Origin: Petrolisthes cinctipes
Taxonomy: Eukaryota > Arthropoda > Malacostraca > Decapoda > Porcellanidae
Reading direction: 5' to 3'
NCBI GenBank assembly: GCA_033782935.1
Contig: JAWQEG010000526.1
Coordinates: 583,501-647,500, forward strand
Length of the DNA: 64,000 nucleotides
Made by a program: the position numbers and the translations under genes. Below are positions 38,620 to 50,202 of the stretch, piece by piece (positions within the stretch are counted from its first letter, which is position 1; each line of letters begins with the position of its first letter). The notes below the pieces were generated by a model. The model searched no databases, was not told the DNA's origin, and worked only from the letters and a program-made list of their open reading frames with translations.

Positions 38620-38852
38620 CTCAAATTCTGGCCCTAAACACCCGAAAATTCGATATTTTGGGGTCCCAGAAGCGATCTGTACATGCCTACTCCGTGTTAG
38701 AGTATTTTCAAAATTCAGGCCCAAAACATGCTGAAAATCGATAATTTAGATGCCCAAAGTCAATATGTGCATGTATCTTCTGTACCCGTTTATATCTCAA
38801 ATTCAGGCTCAAAACACCCGAAAATTCAATATTTTGGGGTCCCAGAAGCAAT

Positions 38853-38866
38853 CTGTACAGTGCTAG
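38853..38866 (+). repeat. Exemplar of the recurrent 10-bp junction deletion
   Basis: Here C2 joins B2 as ctgtacagtgctag, where full junctions (for example 41,770-41,788) read ctgtacatgc followed by ctactcagtgctag or ctacacagtgctag. Exactly 10 bp are missing, between short aca/ca repeats. The same 10-bp loss occurs at many C-B junctions, at A1-C1 junctions near 988 and 2,470, and at an A2-B2 junction near 44,548. Confidence 0.88.
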
Positions 38867-39826
38867 AATATTTTCAAAATATAGGCTAAAAACATGCTAA
38901 AAATCGATCTTTTAGGTGCCAAAAAGTCGATATCTCAAATTCAGTCCCAAAACACCCGAAAATTCGATATTTAGGGGTCCCAGAAGCGATCTGTACATGC
39001 CTACTCCGTGTTAGAGTATTTTCAAAATACATGCTCAAAACATACTGAAAATCGATCTTTTAGGTGCACAAAAGTCGATATGTGCATGCATCTTCAGTAC
39101 CCGTTTATATCTCAAATTCAGGCTCAAAACACCCGAAAATTCAATATTTTGGGGTCCCAGAAGCAATCTGTACATGCCTACTCAGTGCTAGAATATTTTC
39201 AAAATATAGGCTAAAAACATGCTAAAATTCGATCTTTTAGGTGCCAAAAAGTCGATATCTCAAATTCAGTCCCAAAACACCAGAAAAATCGATATTTAGG
39301 GGTCCCAGAAGCGATCTGTACATGCCTACTCCGTGTTAGAGTATTTTCAAAATACATGCTCAAAACATACTGAAAATCGATCTTTTAGGTGCACAAAAGT
39401 CAATATGTGCATGCATCTTCAGTACCCGTTTATATCTCAAATTCAGGCTCAAAACACCCGAAAATTCAATATTTTGGGGTCCCAGAAGCAATCTGTACAT
39501 GCCTACTCAGTGTTAGAGTATTTTCAAAATACAGGCCCAAAACATGCTGAAAATCGATATTTTAGATGCCCAAAGTCAATATGTGCATGTATCTTCTGTA
39601 CCCGTTTATATCTCAAATTCAGGCTCAAAACACCCGTAAATTCAATATTTTGGGGTCCCAGAAGCAATCTGTACATGCCTACACAGTGCTAGAATATTTT
39701 CAAAATATAGGCTAAAAAGATGCTAAAAATCGACATTTTAGGTGCCAAAAAATCGATATCTCAAATTCAGTCCCAAAACACCCGAAAATTCTATATTTAG
39801 AGGTCCCAGAAGGTATCTGTACATGC

Positions 39827-40008
39827 CTAATTCTTGTTAGAGTATTTTCAAAATACAGGCCAAAAACATATTGAAAAACGATCTTTTAGGTGCCCAAAAG
39901 TCTATCGGATATGTACATGCATCTTCTGTACCCGTTTATATCTCAAATTCTGGCCCTAAACACCCGAAAATTCGATATTTTGGGGTCCCAGAAGCGATCT
40001 GTACATGC
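39827..40008 (+). repeat. A2 monomer with 5-bp expansion (182 bp)
   Basis: An A2 beginning ctaattcttg. Near 39,900 it reads agtctatcggatatgtacatg where A2 normally has agtcgatatgtgcatg, a net gain of 5 bp beside the 29-bp block. It also has aaaaacgatc. This is the only copy of that form I found. Confidence 0.85.
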
Positions 40009-40786
40009 CTACTCCGTGTTAGAGTATTTTCAAAATTCAGGCCCAAAAAATGTTTAAAATCGATGTTTTTGGTGCCCAAAGTCAATATGTGCATGTATCT
40101 TCTGTACCCGTTTATATCTCAAATTCAGGCTCAAAACACCCGAAAATTCAATATTTTGGGGTCCCAGAAGCAATCTGTACAGTGCTAGAATATTTTCAAA
40201 ATATAGGCTAAAAACATGCTAAAAAACGATCTTTTAGGTGCCAAAAAGTCGATATATCAAATTCAGTCCCAAAACACCCGAAAATTCGATATTTAGAGGT
40301 CCCAGAAGGTATCTGTACATGCCTACTCCGTGTTAGAGTATTTTCAAAAATTCAGGCCCAAAACATGCTGAAAATTTGATATTTTTGGTGCCCAAAGTCA
40401 ATATGTGCATGTATCTTCTGTACCCGTTTATATCTCAAATTCAGGCTCAAAACACCCGAAAATTCAATATTTTGGGGTCCCAGAAGCAATCTATACAGTG
40501 CTAGAATATTTTCAAAATATAGGCTAAAAACATGCTAAAAATCGATCTTTTAGGTGCCAAAAAGTCGATATCTCAAATTCAGTCCCAAAACACCCGAAAA
40601 TTCGATATTTAGGGGTCCCAGAAGCAATCTGTACATGCCTACACAGTGCTAGAATATTTTCAAAATATAGGCTAAAAACATGCTGAAAATCGATCTTTTA
40701 GGTGCCAAAAAGTCGATATCTCAAATTCAGTCCCAAAACACCCGAAAATTCGATATTTAGGGGTCCCAGAAGCGATCTGTACATGC
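40009..40786 (+). repeat. C3-B-C4-B2-B block re-copied from the core
   Basis: Carries the only C3 (about 40,046) and C4 (about 40,347) copies outside 8-33 kb, then B2 joined through the 10-bp deletion, then another B at 40,639-40,786 with tgctgaaaatcgatc. In the likely source near 32,263 a single B2 separates C4 from A1, so one B of 138 bp (148 minus 10) has been gained here. Confidence 0.85.
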
Positions 40787-41602
40787 CTACTCAGTGTTAA
40801 AGTATTTTCAAAATACATGCTCAAAACATACTGAAAATCGATCTTTTAGGTGCACAAAAGTCGATATGTGCATGCATCTTCAGTACCCGTTTATATCTCA
40901 AATTCAGGCTCAAAACACCAGAAAATTCAATATTTTGGGGTCCCAGAAGCAATCTGTACATGCCTACTCAGTGTTAGAGTATTTTCAAAATACAGCCCCA
41001 AAACATGCTGAAAATCGATATTTTAGATGCCCAAAGTCAATATGTGCATGTATCTTCTGTACCCGTTTATATCTCAAATTCAGGCTCAAAACACCCGAAA
41101 ATTCAATATTTTGGGGTCCCAGAAGCAATCTATACAGTGCTAGAATATTTTCAAAATATAGGCTAAAAACATGCTAAAAATCGATCTTTTAGGTGCCAAA
41201 AAGTCGATATCTCAAATTCAGTCCCAAAACACCCGAAAATTCGATATTTAGGGGTCCCAGAAGCAATCTGTACATGCCTACACAGTGCTAGAATATTTTC
41301 AAAATATAGGCTAAAAACATGCTAAAAATCGACATTTTAGGTGCCAAAAAATCGATATCTCAAATTCAGTCCCAAAACACACGAAAATTCGATATTTAGA
41401 GGTCCCAGAAGGTATCTGTACATGCCTACTCCGTGTTAGAGTATTTTCAAAATACAGGCCAAAAACATACTGAAAATCGATCTTTTAGGTGCCCAAAAGT
41501 CGATATGTGCATGCATCTTCTGTACCCGTTTATATCGCAAATTCTGGCCCTAAACACCCGAAAATTCGATATTTTGGGGTCCCAGAAGCGATCTGTACAT
41601 GC

Positions 41603-41778
41603 CTACTCCGTGTTAGAGTATTTTCAAAATTCAGGCCCAAAACATGCTGAAAATCGATATTTTTGGTGCCCAAAGTCAATATGTGCATGTATATTCTGTA
41701 CCCGTTTATATCTCAAATTCAGGCTCAAAACACCCGAAAATTCAATATTTTGGGGTCCCAGAAGCAATCTGTACATGC
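41603..41778 (+). repeat. Type monomer C2 (176 bp)
   Basis: Starts ctactccg like A but has the C-type one-base-shorter core. Diagnostic bases are caaaattcaggcccaaaacatgctg and cgatatttttggtgcccaaagtc. The attc in place of atac breaks one pair of the 15-bp dyad seen in A1, A2 and C1. This copy ends with the full tgtacatgc junction and no 10-bp deletion. Confidence 0.9.
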
Positions 41779-41926
41779 CTACTCAGTGCTAGAATATTTT
41801 CAAAATATAGGCTAAAAACATGCTAAAAATCGATCTTTTAGGTGCCAAAAAGTCGATATCTCAAATTCAGTCCCAAAACACCCGAAAATTCGATATTTAG
41901 GGGTCCCAGAAGCGATCTGTACATGC
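41779..41926 (+). repeat. Type monomer B2 (148 bp)
   Basis: B-class monomer beginning ctactcagtgctag. Distinguished from B1 by cgatcttttagg, ccaaaaagtcg and taggggtcccagaagcgatc. It normally follows C2 and precedes A1, completing the hexamer. Confidence 0.9.
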
Positions 41927-43281
41927 CTACTCCGTGTTAGAGTATTTTCAAAATACATGCTCAAAACATACTGAAAATCAATCGTTTAGGTGCACAAAAG
42001 TCGATATGTGCATGCTTCTTCAGTACCCGTTTATATCTCAAATTTAGGCTCAAAACACCCGAAAATTCAATATTTTGGGGTCCCAGAAGCAGTCTGTACA
42101 TGCCTACTCAGTGTCAGAGTATTTTCAAAATACAGGCCCAAAACATGCTGAAAATCGATATTTTAGATGCCAAAAGTCAATATGTGCATGTATCTTATGT
42201 ACCCGTTTATATCTCAAATTCAGGCTCAAAACACCCGAAAATTCAATATTTTGGGGTCCCAGAAGCAATCTGTACATGCCTACACAGTGCTAGAATATTT
42301 TCAAAATATAGGCTAAAAACATGCTAAAAATCGACATTTTAGGTGCCAAAAAATCGATATATCAAATTCAGTCCCAAAACACACGAAAATTCGATATTTA
42401 GAGGTCCCAGAAGGTATCTGTACATGCCTACTTCTTGTTAAAGTATTTTCAAAATACAGGCCAAAAACATACTGAAAATCGATCTTTTAGGTGCCCAAAA
42501 GTCGATATGTGCATGCATCTTCTGTACCCGTTTATATCTCAAATTCTGGCCCTAAACACCCGAAAATTCGATATTTTGGGGTCCCAGAAGCGATCTGTAC
42601 ATGCCTACTCCGTGTTAGAGTATTTTCAAAATTCAGGCCCAAAACATGCTGAAAATCGATATTTTTGGTGCCCAAAGTCAAAATGTGCATGTATCTTCTG
42701 TACCCGTTTATATCTCAAATTCAGGCTCAAAACACCCGAAAAATCAATATTTTGGGGTCCCAGAAGCAATCTGTACATGCCTACTCAGTGCTAGAATATT
42801 TTCAAAATATAGGCTAAAAACATGCTAAAAATCGATCTTTTAGGTGCCAAAAAGTCGATATCTCAAATTCAGTCCCAAAACACCCGAAAATTCGATATTT
42901 AGGGGTCCCAGAAGCGATCTGTACATGCCTACTCCGTGTTAGAGTATTTTCAAAATACATGCTCAAAACATATTGAAAATCGATCTTTTAGGTGCACAAA
43001 AGTCGATATGCGCATGCATCTTCAGTACCCGTTTATATCTCAAATTCAGGCTCAAAACACCCTAAAATTCAATATTTGGGGGTCCCAGAAGCAATCTATA
43101 CATGCCTACTCAGTGTTAGAGTATTTTCAAAATACAGGCCCAAAACATGCTGAAAATCGATATTTTAGATGCCCAAAGTCAATATGTGCATGTATCTTCT
43201 GTACCCGTTTATATCTCAAATTCAGGCTAAAAACACCCGAAAATTCAATATTTTGGGGTCCCAGAAGCAATCTGTACATGC

Positions 43282-43565
43282 CTACACAGTGCTAGAATAT
43301 TTTCAAAATATAGGCTAAAAACATGCTAAAAATCGACATTTTAGGTGCCAAAAAATCGATATCTCAAATTCAGTCCCAAAACACCCGAAAATTCGATTTT
43401 AGAGTATTTTCAAAATACAGGCCAAAAACATACTGAAAATCGATCTTTTAGGTGCCCAAAAGTCGATATGTGCATGCATCTTCTGTACCCGTTTATATCT
43501 CAAATTCTGGCCCTAAACACCCGAAAATTCGATATTTTGGGGTCCCAGAAGCGATCTGTACATGC
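43282..43565 (+). repeat. B1-A2 pair with 41-bp junction deletion
   Basis: Near 43,398 B1 reads acccgaaaattcgat and continues as tttagagtattttcaaaatac of A2. The ends of both monomers are lost: ggtcccagaag from B1 and ctactccg from A2. Both parents contain ttagag at this point (tatttagagg in B1, gtgttagagt in A2), so the join fits recombination at a 6-bp homology. The pair is 284 bp where 325 is expected. Confidence 0.86.
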
Positions 43566-44390
43566 CTACTCCGTGTTAGAGTATTTTCAAAATTCAGGCC
43601 CAAAACATGCTGAAAATCGATAATTTAGATGCCCAAAGTCAATATGTGCATGTATCTTCTGTACCCGTTTATATCTCAAATTCAGGCTCAAAACACCCGA
43701 AAATTCAATATTTTGGGGTCCCAGAAGCAATCTGTACAGTGCTAGAATATTTTCAAAATATAGGCTAAAAACATGCTAAAAATCGATCTTTTAGGTGCCA
43801 AAAAGTCGATATCTCAAATTCAGTCCCAAAACACCCGAAAATTCGATATTTAGGGGTCCCAGAAGCGATCTGTACATGCCTACTCCGTGTTAGAGTATTT
43901 TCAAAATACATGCTCAAAACATATTGAAAATCGATCTTTTAGGTGCACAAAAGTCGATATGCGCATGCATCTTCAGTACCCGTTTATATCTCAAATTCAG
44001 GCTCAAAACACCCTAAAATTCAATATTTGGGGGTCCCAGAAGCAATCTATACATGCCTACTCAGTGTTAGAGTATTTTCAAAATACAGGCCCAAAACATG
44101 CTGAAAATCGATATTTTAGATGCCCAAAGTCAATATGTGCATGTATCTTCTGTACCCGTTTATATCTCAAATTCAGGCTCAAAACACCCGAAAATTCAAT
44201 ATTTTGGGGTCCCAGAAGCAATCTGTACATGCCTACACAGTGCTAGAATATTTTCAAAATATAGGCTAAAAACATGCTAAAAATCGACATTTTAGGTGCC
44301 AAAAAATCGATATCTCAAATTCAGTCCCAAAACACCCGAAAATTCGATATTTAGAGGTCCCAGAAGGTATCTGTACATGCCTACTCCGTG

Positions 44391-44695
44391 TTAGAGTATT
44401 TTCAAAATACAGGCCAAAAACATACTGAAAATCGATCTTTTAGGTGCCCAAAAGTCGATATGTGCATGCATCTTCTGTACCCGTTTATATCTCAAATTCT
44501 GGCCCTAAACACCCGAAAATTCGATATTTTGGGGTCCCAGAAGCGATCTGTACAGTGCTAGAATATTTTCAAAATATAGGCTAAAAACATGCTAAAAATC
44601 GATCTTTTAGGTGCCAAAAAGTCGATATCTCAAATTCAGTCCCAAAACACCCGAAAATTCGATATTTAGGGGTCCCAGAAGCGATCTGTACATGC
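44391..44695 (+). repeat. A2 joined directly to B2, C2 missing
   Basis: A2 runs to gaagcgatctgtaca and continues as gtgctagaatatt of B2, using the same 10-bp-deleted junction that normally joins C2 to B2. Length is 305 bp (167 + 138). An unequal exchange between the ends of A2 and C2, which are nearly identical there, would give this. Confidence 0.85.
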
Positions 44696-45697
44696 CTACT
44701 CCGTGTTAGAGTATTTTCAAAATACATGCTCAAAACATATTGAAAATCGATCTTTTAGGTGCACAAAAGTCGATATGCGCATGCATCTTCAGTACCCGTT
44801 TATATCTCAAATTCAGGCTCAAAACACCCTAAAATTCAATATTTGGGGGTCCCAGAAGCAATCTATACATGCCTACTCAGTGTTAGAGTATTTTCAAAAT
44901 ACAGGCCCAAAACATGCTGAAAATCGATATTTTAGATGCCCAAAGTCAATATGTGCATGTATCTTCTGTACCCGTTTATATCTCAAATTCAGGCTCAAAA
45001 CACCCGAAAATTCAATATTTTGGGGTCCCAGAAGCAATCTGTACATGCCTACACAGTGCTAGAATATTTTCAAAATATAGGCTAAAAACATGCTAAAAAT
45101 CGACATTTTAGGTGCCAAAAAATCGATATCTCAAATTCAGTCCCAAAACACCCGAAAATTCGATATTTAGAGGTCCCAGAAGGTATCTGTACATGCCTAC
45201 TCCGTGTTAGAGTATTTTCAAAATACAGGCCAAAAACATACTGAAAATCGATCTTTTAGGTGCCCAAAAGTCGATATGTGCATGCATCTTCTGTACCCGT
45301 TTATATCTCAAATTCTGGCCCTAAACACCCGAAAATTCGATATTTTGGGGTCCCAGAAGCGATCTGTACATGCCTACTCCGTGTTAGAGTATTTTCAAAA
45401 TTCAGGCCCAAAACATGCTGAAAATCGATATTTTTGGTGCCCAAAGTCAATATGTGCATGTATCTTCTGTACCCGTTTATATCTCAAATTCAGGCTCAAA
45501 ACACCCGAAAAATCAATATTTTGGGGTCCCAGAAGCAATCTGTACATGCCTACTCAGTGCTAGAATATTTTCAAAATATAGGCTAAAAACATGCTAAAAA
45601 TCGATCTTTTAGGTGCCAAAAAGTCGATATCTCAAATTCAGTCCCAAAACACCCGAAAATTCGATATTTAGGGGTCCCAGAAGCGATCTGTACATGC

Positions 45698-45873
45698 CTA
45701 CTCCGTGTTAGAGTATTTTCAAAATACATGCTCAAAACATACTGAAAATCGATCTTTTAGGTGCCCAAAGTCAATATGTGCATGTATCTTCTGTACCCGT
45801 TTATAACTCAAATTCAGGCTCAAAACACCCGAAAATTCAATATTTTGGGGTCCCAGAAGCAATCTGTACATGC
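45698..45873 (+). repeat. Chimeric A1/C monomer
   Basis: Begins as A1 (acatgctcaaaacatact, cgatcttttagg) and becomes C at gtgcccaaagtcaatatg. It keeps the C length of 176 bp and is followed by B1. It also has tataactcaaattc, a private change beside the 29-bp block. Confidence 0.84.
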
Positions 45874-47013
45874 CTACACAGTGCTAGAATATTTTCAAAA
45901 TATAGGCTAAAAACATGCTAAAAATCGATATTATAGGTGCCAAAAAATCGATATCTCAAATTCAGTCCCATAACACCCGAAAATTCGATATTTAGAGGTC
46001 CCAGAAGGTATCTGTACATGCCTACTCCGTGTTAGAGTATTTTCAAAATACAGGCCAAAAACATACTGAAAATCGATCTTTTTGGGGCCCAAAAGTCGAT
46101 ATGTGCATTCATCTTCTGTACCCGTTTATATCTCAAATTCTGGCCCTAAACACCCGAAAATTCGATATTTTGGGGTCCCAGAAGCGATCTGTACATGCCT
46201 ACTCCGTGTTAGAGTATTTTCAAAATTCAGGCCCAAAACATGCTGAAACTCGATATTTTTGGTGCCCAAAGTCAATATGTGCATGTATCTTCTGTACCCG
46301 TTTATATCTCAAATTCAGGCTCAAAACACCCGAAAATTCAATATTTTGGGGTCCCAGAAGCAATCTGTACAGTGCTAGAATATTTTCAAAATATAGGCTA
46401 AAAACATGCTAAAAATCGATCTTTTAGGTGCCAAAAAGTCGATATCTCAAATTCAGTATCAAAACACCCGAAAATTCGATATTTAGGGGTCCCAGAAGCG
46501 ATCTGTACATGCCTACTCCGTGTTAGAGTATTTTCAAAATACATGCTCAAAACATACTGAAAATCGATCTTTTAGGTGCACAAAACTCGATATGTGCATG
46601 CATCTTCTGTACCCGTTTATATCTCAAATTCTGGCCCTAAACACCCGAAAATTCGATATTTTGGGGTCCCAGAAGCGATCTGTACATGCCTACTCCGTGT
46701 TAGAGTATTTTCAAAATTCAGGCCCAAAACATGCTGAAAATCGATATTTTTGGTGCCCAAAGTCAATATGTGCATGTATCTTCTGTACCCGTTTATATCT
46801 CAAATTCAGGCTCAAAACACCCGAAAATTCAATATTTTGGGGTCCCAGAAGCAATCTGTACATGCCTACTCAGTGCTAGAATATTTTCAAAATATAGGCT
46901 AAAAACATGCTAAAAATCGATCTTTTAGGTGCCAAAAAGTCGATATCTCAAATTCAGTCCCAAAACACCCGAAAATTCGATATTTAGGGGCCCCAGAAGC
47001 GATCTGTACATGC

Positions 47014-47208
47014 CTACTCCGTGTTAGAGTATTTTCAAAATACATGCTCAAAACATACTGAAAATCGATCTTTTATGCTGAAAATCGATATTTTAGATGC
47101 CTAAAGTCGATATGTGCATGCATCTTCAGTACCCGTTTATATCTCAAATTCAGGCTCAAAACACCCAAAATTCAATATTTTAGGGTCCCAGAAGCAATCT
47201 GTACATGC
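47014..47208 (+). repeat. Expanded A1 monomer (195 bp) with internal C1 core duplication
   Basis: After aaaatcgatctttta the monomer restarts with tgctgaaaatcgatatttta of C1 and continues gatgcctaaagtcg before returning to A1. Net gain is 18 bp: about 19 inserted, one base lost at cacccaaaattc. It looks like template switching between the two aaaatcgat cores of A1 and C1. Confidence 0.86.
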
Positions 47209-50202
47209 CTACTCAGTGTTAGAGTATTTTCAAAATACAGGCCCAAAACATGCTGAAAATCGATATCTTAGATGCCCAAAGTCAATATGTGCATGTATCT
47301 TCTGTACCCGTTTATATCTCAAATTCAGGCTCAAAACACCCGAAAATTCAATATTTTGGGGTCCCAGAAGCAATCTGTACATGCCTACACAGTGCTAGAA
47401 TATTTTCAAAATATAGGCTTAAAACATGCTAAAAATCGACATTTTAGGTGCCAATAAATCGATATCTCAAATTCAGTCCCAAAACACCCGAAAATTCGAT
47501 ATTTAGAGGTACCAGAAGGTATCTGTACATGCCTACTCCGTGTTAGAGTATTTTCAAAATACAGGCCAAAAACATACTGAAAATCGATCTTTCAGGTGCC
47601 CAAAAGTCGATATGTGCATGTATCTTCTGTACCCGTTTATATCTCAAATTCAGGCTCAAAACACCCGAAAATTCAATATTTTGGGGTCCCAGAAGCAATC
47701 TGTACATGCCTACTCAGTGTTAGAGTTTTTTCAAAATACAGGCCCAAAACATGCTGAAAATCGATATTTTAGATGCCCAAAGTCAATACGTGAATGTATC
47801 TTCTGTACCCGTTTATATCCCAAATTCAGGCTCAAAACACCCGAAAATTCAATATTTTGGGGTCCCAGAAGCAATCTGTACATGCCTACACAGTGCTAGA
47901 ATATTTTCAAAATATAGGCTAAAAACATGCTAAAAATCGATATTATAGGTGCCAAAAAATCGATATCTTAAATTCAGCCCCATAACACCCGAAAATTCGA
48001 TATTTAGAGGTCCCAGAAGGTATCTGTACATGCCTACTCCGTGTTAGAGTATTTTCAAAATACAGGCCAAAAACATACTGAAAATCGATCTTTTAGGTGC
48101 CCAAAAGTCGATATAAGCATGCATCTTCTGTACCCGTTTATATCTCAAATTCTGGCCCTAAACACCCGAAAATTCGATATTTTGGGGTCCCAGAAGCGAT
48201 CTGTACATGCCTACTCCGTGTTAGAGTATTTTCAAAATTCAGGCCCAAAACATGCTGAAAATCGATAATTTAGATGCCCAAAGTCAATATGTGCATGTAT
48301 CTTCTGTACCCGTTTATATCTCAAATTCAGGCTCAAAACACCCGAAAATTCAATATTTTGGGGTCCCAGAAGCAATCTGTACAGTGCTAGAATATTTTCA
48401 AAATATAGGCTAAAAACATGCTAAAAATCGATCTTTTAGGTGCCAAAAAGTCGATATCTCAAATTCAGTCCCAAAACACCCGAAAATTCGATATTTAGGG
48501 GTCCCAGAAGCGATCTGTACATGCCTACTCCGTGTTAGAGTATTTTCAAAATACATGCTCAAAACATACTGAAAATCGATCTTTTAGGTGGACAAAAGTC
48601 GATATGTGCATGCATCTTCAGTACCCGTTTATATCTCAAATTCAGGCTCAAAACACCCGAAAATTCAATATTTTGGGGTCCCAGAAGCAATCTGTACATG
48701 CCTACTCAGTGTTAGAGTATTTTCAAAATACAGGCCCAAAACATGCTGAAAATCGATATTTTAGATGCCCAAAGTCAATATGTGCATGCATCTTCTGTAC
48801 CCGTTTATATTTCAAATTCAGGCTCAAAACACCCGAAAATTCAATATTTTAAGGTCCCAGAAGCAATCTGTACATGCCTACACAGTGCTAGAATATTTTC
48901 AAAATGTAGGCTAAAAACATGCTGAAAATCGATATTTTAGGTGCCATAAAATCGATATCTCAAATTCAGTCCCAAAACACCCGAAAATTCGATATTTAGA
49001 GGTCCCAGAAGGAATCTGTACATGCCTACTCCGTGTTAGAGTATTTTCAAAATACAGGCCAAAAACATACTGAAAATCGATCTTTTAGGTACCCAAAAGT
49101 CGATATGTGCATGCATCTTCTGTACCCGTTTATATCTCAAATTCTGGCTCTAATCACCCGAAAATTCGATATTTTGGGGTCCCAGAAGCGATCTGTACAT
49201 GCCTACTCCGTGTTAGAGTATTTTCAAAATTCAGGCCCAAAACATGCTGAAAATCGATATTTTTGGTGCCCAAAGTCAATATGTGCATGTATCTTCTGTA
49301 CCCGTTTATATCTCAAATTCAGGCTCAAAACACCCGAAAATTCAATATTTTGGGGTCCCAGAAGCAATCTGTACATGCCTACTCAGTGCTAGAATATTTT
49401 CAAAATATAGGCTAAAAACATGCTAAAAATCGATCTTTTAGGTGCCAAAAAGTCGATATCTCAAATTCAGTCCCAAAACACCAGAAAATTCGATATTTAG
49501 GGGTCCCATAAGCGATCTGTACATGCCTACTCCGTGTTAGAGTATTTTCAAAATACATGCTCAAAACATACTGAAAATCGATCTTTTAGGTGCACAGAAG
49601 TCGATATGTGCATGCATCTTCAGTACCCGTTTATATCTCAAATTCAGGCTCAAAATACCCTAAAATTCAATATTAAGGGGTCCCAGAAGCAATCTGTACA
49701 TGTCTACTCCGTGTTAGAGTATTTTCAAAATACAGGCCAAAAACATACTGAAAATCTATCTTTTAGGTGCCCAAAAGTCGATATGTGCATGTATCTTCAG
49801 TACCCGTTTTTATCTCAAATTCAGGCTCAAAACACCCGAAAATTCGATATTTTGGGGTCCCAGAAGTGATCTGTACAGGCACTCGGTGTTAGAGTATTTT
49901 CAAAATTCAGGCCCAAAACATGCTGAAAATCGATATTTTTGGTGCCCAAAGTCAATATGTGCATGTATCTTCTGTACCCGTTTATATCTCAAATTCAGGC
50001 TCAAAACAACCGAAAATTCAATATTTTGGGGTCCCAGAAGCAATCTGTACATGCCTATTCAGTGCTAGAATATTTTCAAAATATAGGCTAAAAACATGCT
50101 AAAAATCGATCTTTTAGGTGCCAAAGAGTCGATATCTCAAATTCAGTCCCAAAACACCCGAAAATTCGATATTTAGGGGTCCCAGAAGCGATCTGTACAT
50201 GC

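Larger units (their letters stand above)
38510..38686 (+). repeat. Type monomer A2 (177 bp)
   Basis: Diagnostic bases: acaggccaaaaacatact, gtgcccaaaagtcg, ttctgtaccc, ttctggccctaaac, ttcgatatt and gaagcgatc. By count it has 72 G+C in 177 bases (about 41%). It normally follows B1 and precedes C2. Confidence 0.93.
38009..39000 (+). repeat. Exemplar hexameric higher-order repeat, 992 bp
   Basis: A clean A1-C1-B1-A2-C2-B2 unit: 177, 176, 148, 177 and 314 bp (C2 plus B2 joined with the 10-bp junction deletion). Without the deletion the unit is 1,002 bp, or two 501-bp A-C-B trimers. The same order recurs at about 35,198-36,189, and partially through 33-58 kb, where A-type starts are mostly 491 or 501 bp apart. 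Subtypes alternate: A1 with ttcagtaccc and caatatt, A2 with ttctgtaccc, tggccctaaac and cgatatt. Confidence 0.92.
37017..39826 (+). repeat. 2,811-bp tandem unit, copy 2, with diverged tail
   Basis: Matches copy 1 until about 39,180, where copy 1 has the C1/B chimera and this copy has an A1 to B junction. The rest, to 39,826, is B2 with an odd ctaaaattcgatc, A1 with gtcaatatg, C1 with cacccgtaaattc, and B1 with aaaaagatgc and ttctatatt. It includes the clean exemplar hexamer at 38,009-39,000. Confidence 0.87.
40787..42928 (+). repeat. Block copied at an offset of 8,222 from 32,565
   Basis: A1 with gtgttaaag, C1 with acagccccaaaac, a double B, A2, C2, B2, A1 with atgcttcttc, C1 with gtgtcagag, B1, A2 with cttcttgttaaag and C2 all recur 8,222 bp after their counterparts at 32,565-34,559. 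The match ends near 42,779, where this copy has B2 and the earlier one B1. The A2 at 41,426 has tatcgcaaattctgg like 30,294, so it is not a simple copy of 33,204. Confidence 0.87.
42929..45196 (+). repeat. Shortened hexamers with catattg A1 monomers
   Basis: Three A1 monomers of the catattg/atgcgcatg/ccctaaaattc sub-family start at 42,929, 43,880 and 44,696. Spacings are 951 and 816 bp, not 992. The first interval has lost 41 bp at the 43,398 junction. The second lacks a C2 monomer (176 bp). All three share caatctatacatg, absent from their relatives at 35 and 38 kb. Confidence 0.88.
45197..50202 (+). repeat. Heterogeneous trimer array, left part
   Basis: A-type monomers start at 45,197, 45,698, 46,022, 46,513, 47,014, 47,533, 48,034, 48,525, 49,026 and 49,527. 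Spacings are mainly 491-501 bp, with one 325-bp dimer and one 519-bp interval. Private substitutions are more frequent than in the core. Small local changes include cgctctgtacaggcactcgg-type remodelling near 49,876 (normal tacatgcctactccg replaced by tacaggcactcg) and attaagggg in an A1 near 49,672. Confidence 0.84.

Noticed and set aside
38601..38625. CENP-B box
   Set aside because: cccgtttatatctcaa has the CCCG and the T of the reverse-strand box pattern but lacks the CGAA end. cccgaaaattcgatat also fails. I found no monomer matching the canonical nTTCGnnnnAnnCGGGn.
38985..39000. Telomere-like tttagggg in B2
   Set aside because: It occurs once per B2 within gatatttaggggtccc and is never tandemly repeated.
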